Below are positions 16,349 through 24,925 of a stretch of DNA of 64,000 bases, in pieces (within the stretch, counting starts at the first letter, position 1; the number at the start of each line of letters is the position of its first letter). Where the stretch lies: assembly GCF_902497555.1 (NCBI RefSeq), contig NZ_CABVGP010000002.1, positions 2,864,501 through 2,928,500 on the forward strand, in the 5' to 3' direction. The position numbers were made by a program, and so were the translations under genes. The DNA is from Amycolatopsis camponoti (GTDB lineage Bacteria; Actinomycetota; Actinomycetes; Mycobacteriales; Pseudonocardiaceae). The notes below the pieces were generated by a model. That model was not told where the DNA came from, ran no database searches, and saw nothing but the letters and a program-made list of their open reading frames with translations.

Positions 16349-17008
16349 GTGAACACGACTCAGGAAGTACGCGTCCCGTCCGAATCCCGCGTCCCGCCGC
16401 GCAAACGACGTGGGGAGGGCATCGTGGTGACCGCCGCGCCGACGGTCGCCTTCGTGGCCGCCAACGCGCTCGGCGACCTCACCGCCGCCCTGGTGACCGC
16501 CGGCGTCACGGCGATCGCGGCATTCGGCTGGCGGCTGTACCGGCGGCAGCCGGTGCGGCAGGCCGTGCTGGGGCTACTGCTGGTCGCGGCGTGCGCGGCG
16601 GTGGCCACCGTCACCGGCGAGGCGCGCGGCTTCTTCCTCATCCCCGCGCTGATCCCGTTCGCCGTCATCGCGGTGTGCGTGACGACTGTCCTCATCGGAC
16701 GCCCGCTGACCGGGCTCGTCCTCAACCGCGTCGCCGGCGGGCCCGCGGACTGGAGGTGCGTTCCCCGGCTGCGGCGGATCCACACCGTCTCGACCCTCAC
16801 GTGCGCGGCGGTCAACGTCGTCAACGGCGCGCTCCAGGTGGTCTACTACCGCGACGACCAGCCGCTGGTCCTCGGCATCGTGCACATCGCGACCGGCCCC
16901 GTTTTCGCGGTCATCGTCGCGATCACCATCGCTTTCGTCCGCCGCGCGAAGGCCGGCCCGGCAGCGCCCGCTCCGCTCAGCGCCGTTCGCCCGCCTCGGG
17001 TTCGATGA
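16349..17008 (+). CDS. DUF3159-like integral membrane protein
   Basis: About 219 residues with GTG start after the MarR operator. After a basic N-terminus (PPRKRRGEG) there are five to six hydrophobic segments, including PTVAFVAANALGDLTAALVT, AVLGLLLVAACAAVATV, FFLIPALIPFAVIAVCVTTV and GIVHIATGPVFAVIVAITIA. The overall pattern resembles the VC0807/DUF3159 type of actinobacterial membrane proteins. Function unknown. Its 3' end overlaps the convergent MFS gene by about 30 bp. It may be co-regulated with the monooxygenase through the divergent MarR site. Confidence 0.7.
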   Translation: MNTTQEVRVPSESRVPPRKRRGEGIVVTAAPTVAFVAANALGDLTAALVTAGVTAIAAFGWRLYRRQPVRQAVLGLLLVAACAAVATVTGEARGFFLIPALIPFAVIAVCVTTVLIGRPLTGLVLNRVAGGPADWRCVPRLRRIHTVSTLTCAAVNVVNGALQVVYYRDDQPLVLGIVHIATGPVFAVIVAITIAFVRRAKAGPAAPAPLSAVRPPRVR

Positions 17009-18659
17009 ACACGTCCTGGGTCCGCCGTCCGCCCAGCATCGTGAACGCGATGAGCGCGGCCACCGCGGCGGCGATGCCGCACACCAGGTAGCCGAGGGAA
17101 TAGGCGTGGGAGAGCGCGTGGAAAGCGACGTCCTTGAGGGGGTTGAACGGGATCGGCGTGCCGTCGGGCCCGGGTACCTGCGCCGGGACGCCGTTCTGCC
17201 CGAGCGGGCCGGACTTCACCGCGTGGACGGCCGCTTCGACCTGGGGGCGCTGGGCTGGGGGCACGTGCTGCGGCGAGGCGTAGAACGCGTCCAGCGCGGA
17301 CTGGAGCGAAGGGGACGAGGCGATCTGCGCGTTGATCGCGTTCGCGGCGTTCGTCAGCGCGATCGCGCCCACGATGGCGGGCCCGAGCGTCAGGCCGCCG
17401 TCGCGCAACATGCTCGTCGCGCCGCTGGCCATGCCGGCTTTGGACGTCGGGACGCTGTTCACGGCGACGACGGTGATCGAGGTGACGGCCAGCTTGAAGC
17501 CGGCGCCGACGACCAGCAGCGGAACCGCGACCGCCGCGATGGAGAGGTTCGTGGCCGGAATGGCGGCGAGCACGAAGTCGCCGATCCCGATCAGCGCCAT
17601 CCCGGTGCCGAGTACGACGCCGGGGCTGAAGCGCTCGACCACCCGGGTGCTGACCGGGAACAGCACCACGCCCATCACGTTCAGGCAGAAGAAGCCGATG
17701 GACGTCACGAGCGGGGTGTACTCCTGGATGGCCGACAGCCGGATGCTCGTCGCGTACGCGGTGCCCAAGTAGGCGAACATGCCGACGACGGTCACCACCG
17801 CGGAGACCGTGAACATCCGGTTGCCGAACAGTTCCAGGCGGATCAGCGGCCGGTCCACCCGGCGCTCGATGACGACGAACAGCGCCATGAACACGACGGC
17901 CACGACGAACCCGCCGATCACCGGAAGACTGCCCCAGCCGTCTTCGGCTCCCTGGATCACCGCGTACAGCAGCGCGAACAGGGACACCGCGATGGTGATC
18001 TGGCCCGGCCAGTCCAGCGACCGGCCCAGCGGTGCGGACGAATTCTGCGCGCCCACCAAGGTGATCACGCAGCTGACCACGGCCAGGACCGCCATGGCGA
18101 GGAACGCGTAGCGCCAGCTCGCGTACTCGCCGCCCGAATGCTCGATCCTGGCCAGCAGGCCGGCCAGCACCGGTGAGACGAACCCGGCGCCGGTGAGGGC
18201 GGCGGCCCAGATGGAGATGGACTGCGCGCGTTGCCGGACGTTCTGCGTACCCGCGGCGAGCATCGCGATCGACGTCGGGAAGATCGCCGCGGCGCCGATG
18301 CCGGAAACCACCTGACCGGTGATGAGCACGCCGGTGCCGCCGCTGGGCGTGAAGAAGCCGAGCAGCCCGCCCACGGCCATCAGCGCGGCGCCGATGGCCA
18401 GCAGGCGCTTGCGTCCGAAGAGGTCACCGACCACGCCGAAGGACAGTTCCAGCAGGGTCACCGGCACCAGGAAGGCGTCGGAGATCCAGGTCAGCGTCGT
18501 CGACGAAGTGTGCAGGTCCTGGTTGATGAACCCGTTGATGACGGCGGGGATGGACAGGCCGATCTGCGCGACCGCGACGGCGGCCGCCGCGGCCACCAAG
18601 GTGCCGCGCCGCAGCTCCGCGGGCGCTGACGGGCCGGATGACGCGACAGTCTCACTCAC
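16977..18659 (-). CDS. MFS drug exporter, DHA2 (14-helix) type
   Basis: A transporter of about 560 residues. Motif A appears as GVVGDLFGRKRLLAIGAALM after helix 2. GQVVSGIGAAAIFPTSIAML matches the DHA2 motif C region. There are many hydrophobic segments plus a long periplasmic loop near the C-terminus (LQSALDAFYASPQHVPPAQR region) before the last helix, as in EmrB/QacA-type exporters. The GTG at 18659 was chosen. It follows a MarR gene by 47 bp on the same strand, forming a MarR-MFS efflux unit. Export of lipophilic drugs is inferred. Confidence 0.88.
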   Translation of the reverse strand: MSETVASSGPSAPAELRRGTLVAAAAAVAVAQIGLSIPAVINGFINQDLHTSSTTLTWISDAFLVPVTLLELSFGVVGDLFGRKRLLAIGAALMAVGGLLGFFTPSGGTGVLITGQVVSGIGAAAIFPTSIAMLAAGTQNVRQRAQSISIWAAALTGAGFVSPVLAGLLARIEHSGGEYASWRYAFLAMAVLAVVSCVITLVGAQNSSAPLGRSLDWPGQITIAVSLFALLYAVIQGAEDGWGSLPVIGGFVVAVVFMALFVVIERRVDRPLIRLELFGNRMFTVSAVVTVVGMFAYLGTAYATSIRLSAIQEYTPLVTSIGFFCLNVMGVVLFPVSTRVVERFSPGVVLGTGMALIGIGDFVLAAIPATNLSIAAVAVPLLVVGAGFKLAVTSITVVAVNSVPTSKAGMASGATSMLRDGGLTLGPAIVGAIALTNAANAINAQIASSPSLQSALDAFYASPQHVPPAQRPQVEAAVHAVKSGPLGQNGVPAQVPGPDGTPIPFNPLKDVAFHALSHAYSLGYLVCGIAAAVAALIAFTMLGGRRTQDVFIEPEAGERR

Positions 18660-18706
18660 GATTGTGAAGCAAACCACACCGAAAACCAGATGTACAGGTT
18701 TCCTGA

Positions 18707-19189
18707 CTATTGCGTGGAGGCCGGCCCCGGCTCCACCCGCTCCTCGCGCAGCGCGCGCCGGCACAGCTCCAGCGAGTGGTGCAGTTCGCTCGCCTGATCG
18801 TCGGATAGCAACGAGACCATGCGGTCCTGCAACGCGGCCACCTGGGGCCGCAGGCGATCGAGCAGCCGCTGGCCGGCGGGCGTCAGGGCGATGACGAGGC
18901 GGCGGCGGTCGGCGGGGTCGCGGTGGCGCTCGATCAGCCCGCCGTTCAGCAGCGTCGTCACCATGTCGGCCATGCTCTGGTCGGTGACGAAGGAGTGCCG
19001 GGCCAGGCGCGCGGCGGTGAGGTCCGGATGGCGTTCGAGGACGGTCAGGGCGGTGTACTGCAACGTCGTGATGTCCGCCGGCCGGACGAGGGTGTCGAGC
19101 TCGGCGCGCACGGACAGCTCGACCTGCTTCATCAGGTACAGCAGAGTCGACGGCGGCTCACCCGAACCGACCTGAGTGTTACCCGTCAT
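18707..19189 (-). CDS. MarR-family regulator of the efflux unit
   Basis: A 160-residue MarR protein: ITTLQYTALTVLERHPDLTA, recognition region SFVTDQSMADMVTTLLNGGL, then the wing ERHRDPADRRRLVIALTPAG. The ATG at 19189 begins MTGNTQVGSGEPP; the longer upstream frame is not supported. It is unrelated at close range to the 14071/15805 pair. It probably represses itself and the downstream MFS gene. A TGGTCA-N16-TGACCA repeat lies at its 5' end. Confidence 0.9.
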   Translation of the reverse strand: MTGNTQVGSGEPPSTLLYLMKQVELSVRAELDTLVRPADITTLQYTALTVLERHPDLTAARLARHSFVTDQSMADMVTTLLNGGLIERHRDPADRRRLVIALTPAGQRLLDRLRPQVAALQDRMVSLLSDDQASELHHSLELCRRALREERVEPGPASTQ

Positions 19190-19216
19190 GGTCAACCAGG
19201 ACCTCCCTGATGACCA
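19189..19216. promoter_or_regulatory. Possible MarR site at 5' end of efflux unit
   Basis: TGGTCA and TGACCA are perfect 6-bp arms separated by 16 bp, abutting the MarR start codon. Arms are short and the spacer long, so this is a weak candidate. Confidence 0.3.
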
Positions 19217-19321
19217 TCGTAGGCGTCGCCCCGGGCGCGCCCGGGCCGACGCGGATCTCACGAAGTCCTGGTCGGCTCGGGGGGCACCGCAACCGGGGAC
19301 GAAGCCGCGACACGACAGTGG

Positions 19322-19933
19322 TCACAGCTTCTTGAGCCGGCGCCGGTTGACTGTCAGCACCTCGTCCGACAGGTCCGGGGCGGCGTCGGCGATCGCGCGG
19401 GAGAGGATCAGTGCGCCGACCATCTGGCTGAACAGCGCTATCGCGCGCTCGCGGGCTTCGGCGGGAGTGAGGGCGGTGCCGGACTGGCGGGCGCGGTCGA
19501 GCAGCATGTCGGTGATGGTGGCGAAGTAACCGTCGAGTCCGCGCCGGTATTCGGCCTGGGCGGCGGCGCCGTGGCGGCCGGCGTCGGCGACGAGCGCGGC
19601 CGAGGCGCAGCCGATCTCGGGGTGGTCGCGGTGCTCGGCGTTGACGTACTCGTCGACCATGTCGTCCAGGGCCGCGCGCGCCGAGCGGGGATGCGCTTCG
19701 CGGATGGCGTCGAGCGCGCCGAGTGAGTCGGTGAAGCCCTGGTGGAGGACTTCGAGGGCGAGGTCGTCCTTCGAAGCGAAGTGGTTGTAGAACCCGCCGT
19801 GCGTCATGCCGGCCGACTTCATCAGCTCTTCGATGCCGATGCCGTCGAAGCCGCGCAGCCGGAACCCGGCACCGGCCGCGTCGACGATCTTCCCGCGGTT
19901 GAGCTGCTTCTGCTCCTGCGTGATGCGAGGCAC
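19322..19933 (-). CDS. TetR-family regulator
   Basis: A 203-residue TetR/AcrR protein. The helix-turn-helix GFDGIGIEELMKSAGMTHGG then FYNHFASKDDLALEVL (about residues 28-65) is of the TetR_C_16/AcrR group. The C-terminal domain contains HPEIGCASAALVADAGRHG. The GTG at 19933 (MPRITQEQK) is preferred to an upstream ATG lying in the operator region. It is divergent from the reductase operon at 20045. A perfect 20-bp palindrome in the gap is its obvious target. Confidence 0.88.
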   Translation of the reverse strand: MPRITQEQKQLNRGKIVDAAGAGFRLRGFDGIGIEELMKSAGMTHGGFYNHFASKDDLALEVLHQGFTDSLGALDAIREAHPRSARAALDDMVDEYVNAEHRDHPEIGCASAALVADAGRHGAAAQAEYRRGLDGYFATITDMLLDRARQSGTALTPAEARERAIALFSQMVGALILSRAIADAAPDLSDEVLTVNRRRLKKL

Positions 19934-19971
19934 CCTTCGATGATAGTCAACATCAAAGCGAGTGTCCACGG

Positions 19972-19982
19972 TTGACAGTCAA
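19972..19982. promoter_or_regulatory. Short palindrome TTGACAGTCAA
   Basis: Two perfect 5-bp arms around one base, 39 bp upstream of the TetR start. It could be a secondary operator or part of a -35 region (TTGACA). Confidence 0.4.
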
Positions 19983-20006
19983 TGATGACGGAGGCAATCA
20001 TAACTA

Positions 20007-20026
20007 TTGATGTCGATCGACATCAA
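20007..20026. promoter_or_regulatory. Perfect 20-bp TetR operator palindrome
   Basis: TTGATGTCGATCGACATCAA is fully self-complementary. It ends 18 bp before the GTG of the reductase gene, between the divergent TetR and reductase genes. Related half-sites (CATCAA, GTCAAC) recur at 19947-19956. Confidence 0.7.
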
Positions 20027-20044
20027 AGATCGGAGGGAACGGTC

Positions 20045-20623
20045 GTGAACTTCGGAACCATCGGCGCCGGGACGGTCGCGCAGGCCATCGCCGGCCACCT
20101 CGTGGCGGCCGGCCACAAGGTGACGCTCAGCAACAGCCGCGGCCCGGACACACTGCTCGACGTCGTGACCCGGCTGGGGCCGCTCGCGAGCGCGGGCACG
20201 GCCGCCGAAGCGGCCGCCGCCGACATGGTCTTCCTCGCCGTGATGTGGCCGCAGGTCGGTGACGCGCTGGCCGGGCTGCCCGCGTGGGACGGCCGCATCC
20301 TGGTCGACACCACCAACACCTTCGCCGAGCTCGAGGTCGGGACGGCGGGCGAGTTCGTCGCGCAACGCGCGCCGGGCGCGCGCGTGGTCAAGGCCTTCAA
20401 CACCCTCTACGCCCAGTACATCGCCGCCGATCCCCGGCACGCGGAAGGACGGCAGCTGCTGTTCTACGCCGGTGACGACGCGGCCGCCAAAGCGGACTTC
20501 CACGCAGTCGCCGACGCCATCGGATTCGCGCCGGTCGACGCCGGGACGCTGCGCGAAGGTGGCCGCCTCATGCAGATCGGCGGCCCGCTCTCGGCGCTGC
20601 ACGCCCTGAAGCAGGCACAGTGA
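20045..20623 (+). CDS. F420:NADP-oxidoreductase-like reductase
   Basis: A 192-residue Rossmann protein of the Fno/NADP-oxidoreductase coenzyme-F420-dependent domain family: FGTIGAGTVAQAIAGHLVAA at the N-terminus, then TLSNSRGP, the NADPH 2'-phosphate-binding signature. A compact C-terminal helix region follows. GTG 20045 with GGAGGG eight bases upstream was chosen; the longer frame would cover the operator palindrome. It may exchange hydride between NADPH and F420 or an imine/enone substrate. It overlaps the next gene by GTGA. Confidence 0.82.
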   Translation: MNFGTIGAGTVAQAIAGHLVAAGHKVTLSNSRGPDTLLDVVTRLGPLASAGTAAEAAAADMVFLAVMWPQVGDALAGLPAWDGRILVDTTNTFAELEVGTAGEFVAQRAPGARVVKAFNTLYAQYIAADPRHAEGRQLLFYAGDDAAAKADFHAVADAIGFAPVDAGTLREGGRLMQIGGPLSALHALKQAQ

Positions 20624-21621
20624 AGGCACTCGCCTACGAGAAAGCGCACGCGCTCGACGCGTTCGCCATCGACCTGGTCGAGGTCGACGAACCTCGGCTA
20701 CGCGACCGTGACCTGCTGGTCGAGGTCCACGCGATCGGCATCAACCCCGGTGAAGCCGCGATCCGGCGGACCCGCGGCGCCGAGCCCGGCGGGCGGGTCG
20801 TCCTCGGCTGGGAGTTCGCCGGAGTGGTCGTCGAGGCCGGGTCCGTGGCCACCGGCTTCGCGATCGGGGACCGGGTGCTGGGCACCGGCGACATCACCCG
20901 CGACGGCAGCTGGGCCGAGCGCGTGGCGGTCGACCACCGGGTGGTCGCCAAGATCCCGGACCGGCTCGCGTTCACCGACGCCGCATCGCTGCCCGTCGGG
21001 GTTCTCACGGCCTGGGAATCGCTGTTCCGCGACGAGGACACGCTGCTGCCCGGTGTCGGGCGCGTGCTCGTCATCGGCGGAGCCGGCGGCGTCGGGTCGA
21101 TGGCCACGCAGCTGCTCAAGGCCACGACGCCGGCCTTCGTGATCAGCACGGCCTCGCGGCCCGAGTCGCGGAAGTGGGCGGCGGAGATGGGCGCCGACCT
21201 GGTCGTCGACCACCGCGGCGACCTGGCCGGCCAGCTCCGCACGGCGGGGATCGACCACGTCGACCTGGTGTTCTCGACGGCGGGCACCAGCGGCCACCTG
21301 GGGGCGATCGTCGAGGTGCTGCGCCCCTTCGGTCACCTGGCCGCCGTCGACCTCGCGGGCCCCTTCGACACGGCGGCCTTCACCGGCAAGTCGCTGTCGC
21401 TGCACAGCGAGATGGTGTTCAGCAAGATCGTGGCCGGCGGTGACGTCGCCAGCCAGGGCCGCATCCTCTCCCGGGCGGCGGACGACGTCGCGGCGGGCCT
21501 GCTGCGCCCGATCGTCACCACCACGCTCGACGGGCTGACCGCCGAGACCATGAAGACGGCGCACACCCTCGTCGAGAGCGGCCGGACCATCGGGAAGACC
21601 GTGGTCCGGGTAACCGCCTGA
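20620..21621 (+). CDS. MDR-family NADP-dependent alcohol dehydrogenase-like protein
   Basis: A 333-residue zinc-free MDR protein: the GroES-like N-terminal domain (LLVEVHAIGINPGEAAIRRT), and RVLVIGGAGGVGSMATQLLK for NADPH binding, about residue 148 on. The C-terminus is of the zinc-binding-alcohol-dehydrogenase-like YhdH/CurA type, but catalytic zinc ligands are missing. It is translationally coupled to the F420/NADP reductase and followed 28 bp later by a deazaflavin-type nitroreductase, giving a three-enzyme reductive operon under the divergent TetR regulator. Confidence 0.88.
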   Translation: MKALAYEKAHALDAFAIDLVEVDEPRLRDRDLLVEVHAIGINPGEAAIRRTRGAEPGGRVVLGWEFAGVVVEAGSVATGFAIGDRVLGTGDITRDGSWAERVAVDHRVVAKIPDRLAFTDAASLPVGVLTAWESLFRDEDTLLPGVGRVLVIGGAGGVGSMATQLLKATTPAFVISTASRPESRKWAAEMGADLVVDHRGDLAGQLRTAGIDHVDLVFSTAGTSGHLGAIVEVLRPFGHLAAVDLAGPFDTAAFTGKSLSLHSEMVFSKIVAGGDVASQGRILSRAADDVAAGLLRPIVTTTLDGLTAETMKTAHTLVESGRTIGKTVVRVTA

Positions 21622-21649
21622 ATCCCCCCAACGAAAGGAATTTCCCGAG

Positions 21650-22111
21650 ATGACAACGGATCTGCTCGACGGTGAGTACGTCCCCGGTGCCGACGCCACC
21701 ACCCGCGACCAGGTCGAGCTCTACGAGCGCACCGACGGCCGCGAAGGCGCGACGATGGGGGGTGGCCCCGTGGTCGTGGTGACCATGCGCGGCGCCCGGT
21801 CGGGCAAACTGCGCAAGGTCGCCCTGATGCGCATCGAGCGTGACGGCGTCTACGCCATCGGCGCGGCGGCCGGCGGCCAGGCTCGCCATCCGAGCTGGTT
21901 CCACAACCTCGTGGCGCACCCGACGGTGCAGCTGCAGGACGGTCCCCGACGCCGGCTGATGACCGCCCGGGTGGCCGAAGGCGCGGAGCGGGAGAGCTGG
22001 CTGGCCTACACCGACGAGCTCTACCCGTTTTTCGCGGGCCTTCGCGCCCAGGCCGTCGAGGCCGGCGACCGCGAGGTGCCGTTGATCCTGCTCGAACCCG
22101 CCGAGAGCTGA
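21650..22111 (+). CDS. Deazaflavin (F420)-dependent nitroreductase family protein
   Basis: A 153-residue split beta-barrel protein of the Ddn/DUF385 family: GGGPVVVVTMRGARSGKLRK, where the TxGxxSGxxR-type stretch contacts F420, then RHPSWFHNLVAHPTVQLQDG. Members use reduced F420 to reduce quinones or nitro compounds near the membrane. GAAAGGAA precedes the ATG. Together with the upstream Fno-like enzyme it makes an F420-centred operon plausible. Confidence 0.88.
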   Translation: MTTDLLDGEYVPGADATTRDQVELYERTDGREGATMGGGPVVVVTMRGARSGKLRKVALMRIERDGVYAIGAAAGGQARHPSWFHNLVAHPTVQLQDGPRRRLMTARVAEGAERESWLAYTDELYPFFAGLRAQAVEAGDREVPLILLEPAES

Positions 22112-22123
22112 CCGGACCGGTCA
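22109..22123. promoter_or_regulatory. Palindrome overlapping the nitroreductase stop
   Basis: TGACCGGACCGGTCA has 7-bp arms around one base. It is too short-looped for a good terminator and may be an operator for the Nit1C-type operon that begins 120 bp downstream, or coincidental. Confidence 0.3.
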
Positions 22124-22183
22124 CGGGCGCCCGGGCGGTGTTAAACGCACGTCGGGAGAAGCGTTACTCCGACGCCGTCTGGT

Positions 22184-22197
22184 AACACGTCGGTGTT
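22184..22197. promoter_or_regulatory. Inverted repeat upstream of the Nit1C-type operon
   Basis: AACAC-N4-GTGTT, within GGTAACACGTCGGTGTTCC, lies 46 bp before the first ATG of the operon. GTTAC and GTAAC elements at 22173 and 22182 recall half of a GlnR box, but the full GTnAC-n6-GAAAC arrangement is not seen. Confidence 0.35.
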
Positions 22198-22242
22198 CCG
22201 GGTGAAACGGCCCGGAAATGGCCGGCCGGTGCACTGAGCGGC

Positions 22243-23562
22243 ATGAACTTCGAGCTCGACGGCCGGCACGAGCCGGTGATCGTGGTCGGCGGCGGCCAGG
22301 CGGGACTGTCGATGTCCCACTGCCTGGCCTCCGCCGGGGTCGCGCACCTGGTGCTCGAACGTGAGCGCGCGGGGCACGAATGGCGGAGCCGCCGCTGGGA
22401 CAGTTTCTGCCTGGTCACGCCGAACTGGCAGTGCCGCCTGCCCGGGTTCCCCTATGCGGGTGATGATCCGGACGGGTTCATGGTCCGAGACGAGATCGTC
22501 GGCTACCTCGAGGCGTATGTGAAGGAGTCCGACGTCCCGCTGCACGAGGGCGTCGAAGCGACGCGGCTGCGGCAGCTGCCCGGTGGCGGGTTCCGGCTCG
22601 CCACCACGGCCGGCGAGCTGACCGCCGACCACGTCGTGCTGGCCACCGGGCCCTACCAGGTGCCGCTGAAGCCGAGGCTGGCCGAGCGGCTGCCCGAGCA
22701 CGTCGTCCAGCTGCACTCGGCCGAGTACCGCAACCCGGCGCAGTTGCCGGACGGCGAGGTGCTGGTCGTCGGCACCGGGCAGTCCGGCTGTCAGATCGCC
22801 GAGGACCTGCACCTGGCCGGGCGCCAGGTGCACCTCGCCGTCGGGTCGGCGCCGCGGGTGGCCCGGCGCTACCGCGGCCGCGACGTCGTCGCGTGGCTCG
22901 ACGAGATGGGGTACTACGCCCGGGGCATCGACGAGTTCGCCGACGCGGACGCCGTCCGGTTCCGCGCCAACCACTACGTCACCGGCCGCGACGGCGGCCA
23001 CGACATCGACCTGCGCGCGTTCGCCACGCAGGGCATGCAGCTCTACGGCCGGCTCAATGACGTCCGAAGTGGACAGTTGAGCTTCGCCGACGACCTGCGC
23101 CGCAACCTGGACGCCGCCGACGCGGTCTCCGAGGGCATCAAGGACTCGATCGACGCCTTCATCGCGCAACGCGGGATCTCGGCGCCGGGGGAGAAGCGCT
23201 ACCAGCCGGTGTGGGAACCGCCGGACGGGCCTCGCACCCTCGACGTGGAAGCGCTTTCGGCCGTCGTCTGGAGCACCGGGTTCGGCCGCGACCACCGCTG
23301 GATCGACGTCCCGGTGTTCGACGGCCGGGGCTACCCGACCCACCACCGCGGCGTCACCAGCTGCCCCGGCCTGTACTTCCTCGGCCTGCCGTGGCAGCAC
23401 ACCTGGGGCTCGGGGCGGTTCTGCGGCGTCGCCGCGGACGCGGAGTACCTGACCCGGCGGATCACCGGCGGCGGGCGCGGGGACGTCCGGTGGCTCTCCG
23501 GCACGCCGGTGAGCACCTACCCGGCCGACGACGACTGGGTCGCGCCGAGGACGGTGGCGTGA
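22243..23562 (+). CDS. nitH: MSMEG_0569-family flavin-dependent oxidoreductase
   Basis: A 439-residue flavoprotein related to flavin monooxygenases. The FAD motif [19 protein letters not shown] starts at about residue 12. A second nucleotide-binding motif, [20 protein letters not shown], lies near residue 175. The C-terminal [19 protein letters not shown] is typical of the family. It corresponds to NitH of Nit1C clusters and to MSMEG_0569. Its role is unproven; oxidation of a nitrogen-containing intermediate is inferred. It opens an eight-gene operon with overlaps or very short gaps throughout. Confidence 0.88.
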   Translation: MNFELDGRHEPVIVVGGGQAGLSMSHCLASAGVAHLVLERERAGHEWRSRRWDSFCLVTPNWQCRLPGFPYAGDDPDGFMVRDEIVGYLEAYVKESDVPLHEGVEATRLRQLPGGGFRLATTAGELTADHVVLATGPYQVPLKPRLAERLPEHVVQLHSAEYRNPAQLPDGEVLVVGTGQSGCQIAEDLHLAGRQVHLAVGSAPRVARRYRGRDVVAWLDEMGYYARGIDEFADADAVRFRANHYVTGRDGGHDIDLRAFATQGMQLYGRLNDVRSGQLSFADDLRRNLDAADAVSEGIKDSIDAFIAQRGISAPGEKRYQPVWEPPDGPRTLDVEALSAVVWSTGFGRDHRWIDVPVFDGRGYPTHHRGVTSCPGLYFLGLPWQHTWGSGRFCGVAADAEYLTRRITGGGRGDVRWLSGTPVSTYPADDDWVAPRTVA

Positions 23563-24398
23563 TGCGGTGGACGAACGACGCCCACCGGCACCTGGGCGTG
23601 CTGCCGGCGTATCCGTTCTACGGTGGCCCGCCGGTCGCCCCGGCGATCGGTGCCCGCGCGACGATCGGCGAACTCCTGTCCGACTTGGACCGCGAAGGCA
23701 CCGAACGCGCGCTGGTGATCCCCAACTACGGCGTCCCGGACCCGGCGATCGCGTTCTCCTTCAACGAACTCTGCGTCGAAGCGGCGGGCAAGGACGACCG
23801 GATCAGCGCCGCACTGTGGGTGTCTCCGAGAGCCGAAGACGCCGACCGGACCGACGAGGCGTTGAAGCTGGCGGCCGAGGACGGTGTGCGAGCGCTCAAG
23901 CTCAGCTTCCTGCTGGGTGGCAAGGCCTCCGACCCCGCGTGCAAGCCGCAGCTGGACAAGATCTTCGCCACCGCGCGGGAGCACGACCTCGTCGTGCACG
24001 TCCACACCTCGCCGGGTGCGGCGTCGGACATCGACGAGGTCGGCAAGCTCGTCGACGCCTACGCCGGCGACGTCAAGCTGCACCTCGTCCACTTCGGCGG
24101 CGGGATGAGCGGGCACATCAAGCTCGTCGGCGGCCGCTTCTTCGACTGGATCGCCGCCGGGAAGCAGGTCTACACGGACCTGTCCTGGGCGATCGGCTTC
24201 ACCCCCCGCTGGCTCGTCGAAGAGATCTCACGCCGGGGCCTCGGCCACGACCGCGTGCTGTTCGCCTCCGACGAGCCGTGGGGCGATCACGAGGGCGAAC
24301 TCGCCAAGCTGGCCGCCGCGGCCGGCGACGGCGAGCTCGCCGACCTGGTTTTCCGCGGCACGTTCGATGTGCTGTACGGACCGAAGAAAGGGAAATAG
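23562..24398 (+). CDS. Amidohydrolase-family protein in the Nit1C-type operon
   Basis: A 278-residue TIM-barrel amidohydrolase-2-like protein. DAHRHLG at the N-terminus has the HxH-like metal site in altered form, with Arg between Ala and His; HVHTSPG, HLVHFGGG and FASDEPWGDH match the remaining metal and catalytic strands. The start overlaps the previous stop (TGATG). Hydrolysis or decarboxylation of a small acyl or amide is inferred. It is not one of the seven core Nit1C genes, so it marks an actinobacterial variant. Confidence 0.8.
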   Translation: MRWTNDAHRHLGVLPAYPFYGGPPVAPAIGARATIGELLSDLDREGTERALVIPNYGVPDPAIAFSFNELCVEAAGKDDRISAALWVSPRAEDADRTDEALKLAAEDGVRALKLSFLLGGKASDPACKPQLDKIFATAREHDLVVHVHTSPGAASDIDEVGKLVDAYAGDVKLHLVHFGGGMSGHIKLVGGRFFDWIAAGKQVYTDLSWAIGFTPRWLVEEISRRGLGHDRVLFASDEPWGDHEGELAKLAAAAGDGELADLVFRGTFDVLYGPKKGK

Positions 24399-24402
24399 AC
24401 CG

Positions 24403-24915
24403 ATGGCAGAGCTGACCGAGACCGAGAAGACCAGCCTCGACGAGATCCCGCACCCGTCGCTGCCGCAGGGCTCCAACCTGTACGGCGGGACCAAGGTCTT
24501 CCCGGACTACCAGGCCGAACCCGGCCAGAGCTACTTCACTCTCGTGCACGGCATCGCGCACGAGTCGTCGGTGAGCTTCGTCGCGATCCTGCAGGCGACC
24601 CGCGCGCTGCGGAAGGGCTTCGAAGCCGCGATCTACTTCTACGGCCCGGGTTCGCTGAACTGCCTGGCCACCCGCGGCTTCCCGACCACCGGCAACGCCG
24701 CGTTCCCGGGTGAGCTGAACATCAACGACCAGCTCAAGACGTTCATCAGCGAGGGCGGCAAGGCGTACTGCTGCCGCTTCGGGTTGTCGCTGCACGGCGC
24801 CCGCGAGGAGGACCTCATCGAGGGCGTCATCCCGACGCACCCCCTCGACGTCCAGGACGCGCTGATCCACTACGCGCGCAAGGGCGCGATCATCAACTCC
24901 ACCTACATGTTCTAG
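24403..24915 (+). CDS. MSMEG_0572/Sll0783-family nitrogen-starvation protein
   Basis: A 170-residue protein matching the MSMEG_0572/Sll0783 family: SLPQGSNLYGGTKVFPDYQA, SVSFVAILQATRALRKGFEA, the YGPGSLNCLATRGFPTTGNA region, and a conserved C-terminal YARKGAIINSTYMF. The alternating beta-alpha pattern with conserved Cys (NCLATRG, YCCRFG) recalls a DsrE-like fold. The family is induced under nitrogen starvation in cyanobacteria; its biochemical role is unknown. It lies 4 bp after the amidohydrolase gene. Confidence 0.85.
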   Translation: MAELTETEKTSLDEIPHPSLPQGSNLYGGTKVFPDYQAEPGQSYFTLVHGIAHESSVSFVAILQATRALRKGFEAAIYFYGPGSLNCLATRGFPTTGNAAFPGELNINDQLKTFISEGGKAYCCRFGLSLHGAREEDLIEGVIPTHPLDVQDALIHYARKGAIINSTYMF

Positions 24916-24925
24916 GGAGCGGTCT

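Noticed and set aside
14846..17008. Long plus-strand open frame across the FAD monooxygenase and MarR copy B
   Set aside because: It is antisense to two clear genes up to about 16340; only the part from GTG 16349 has membrane-protein character.
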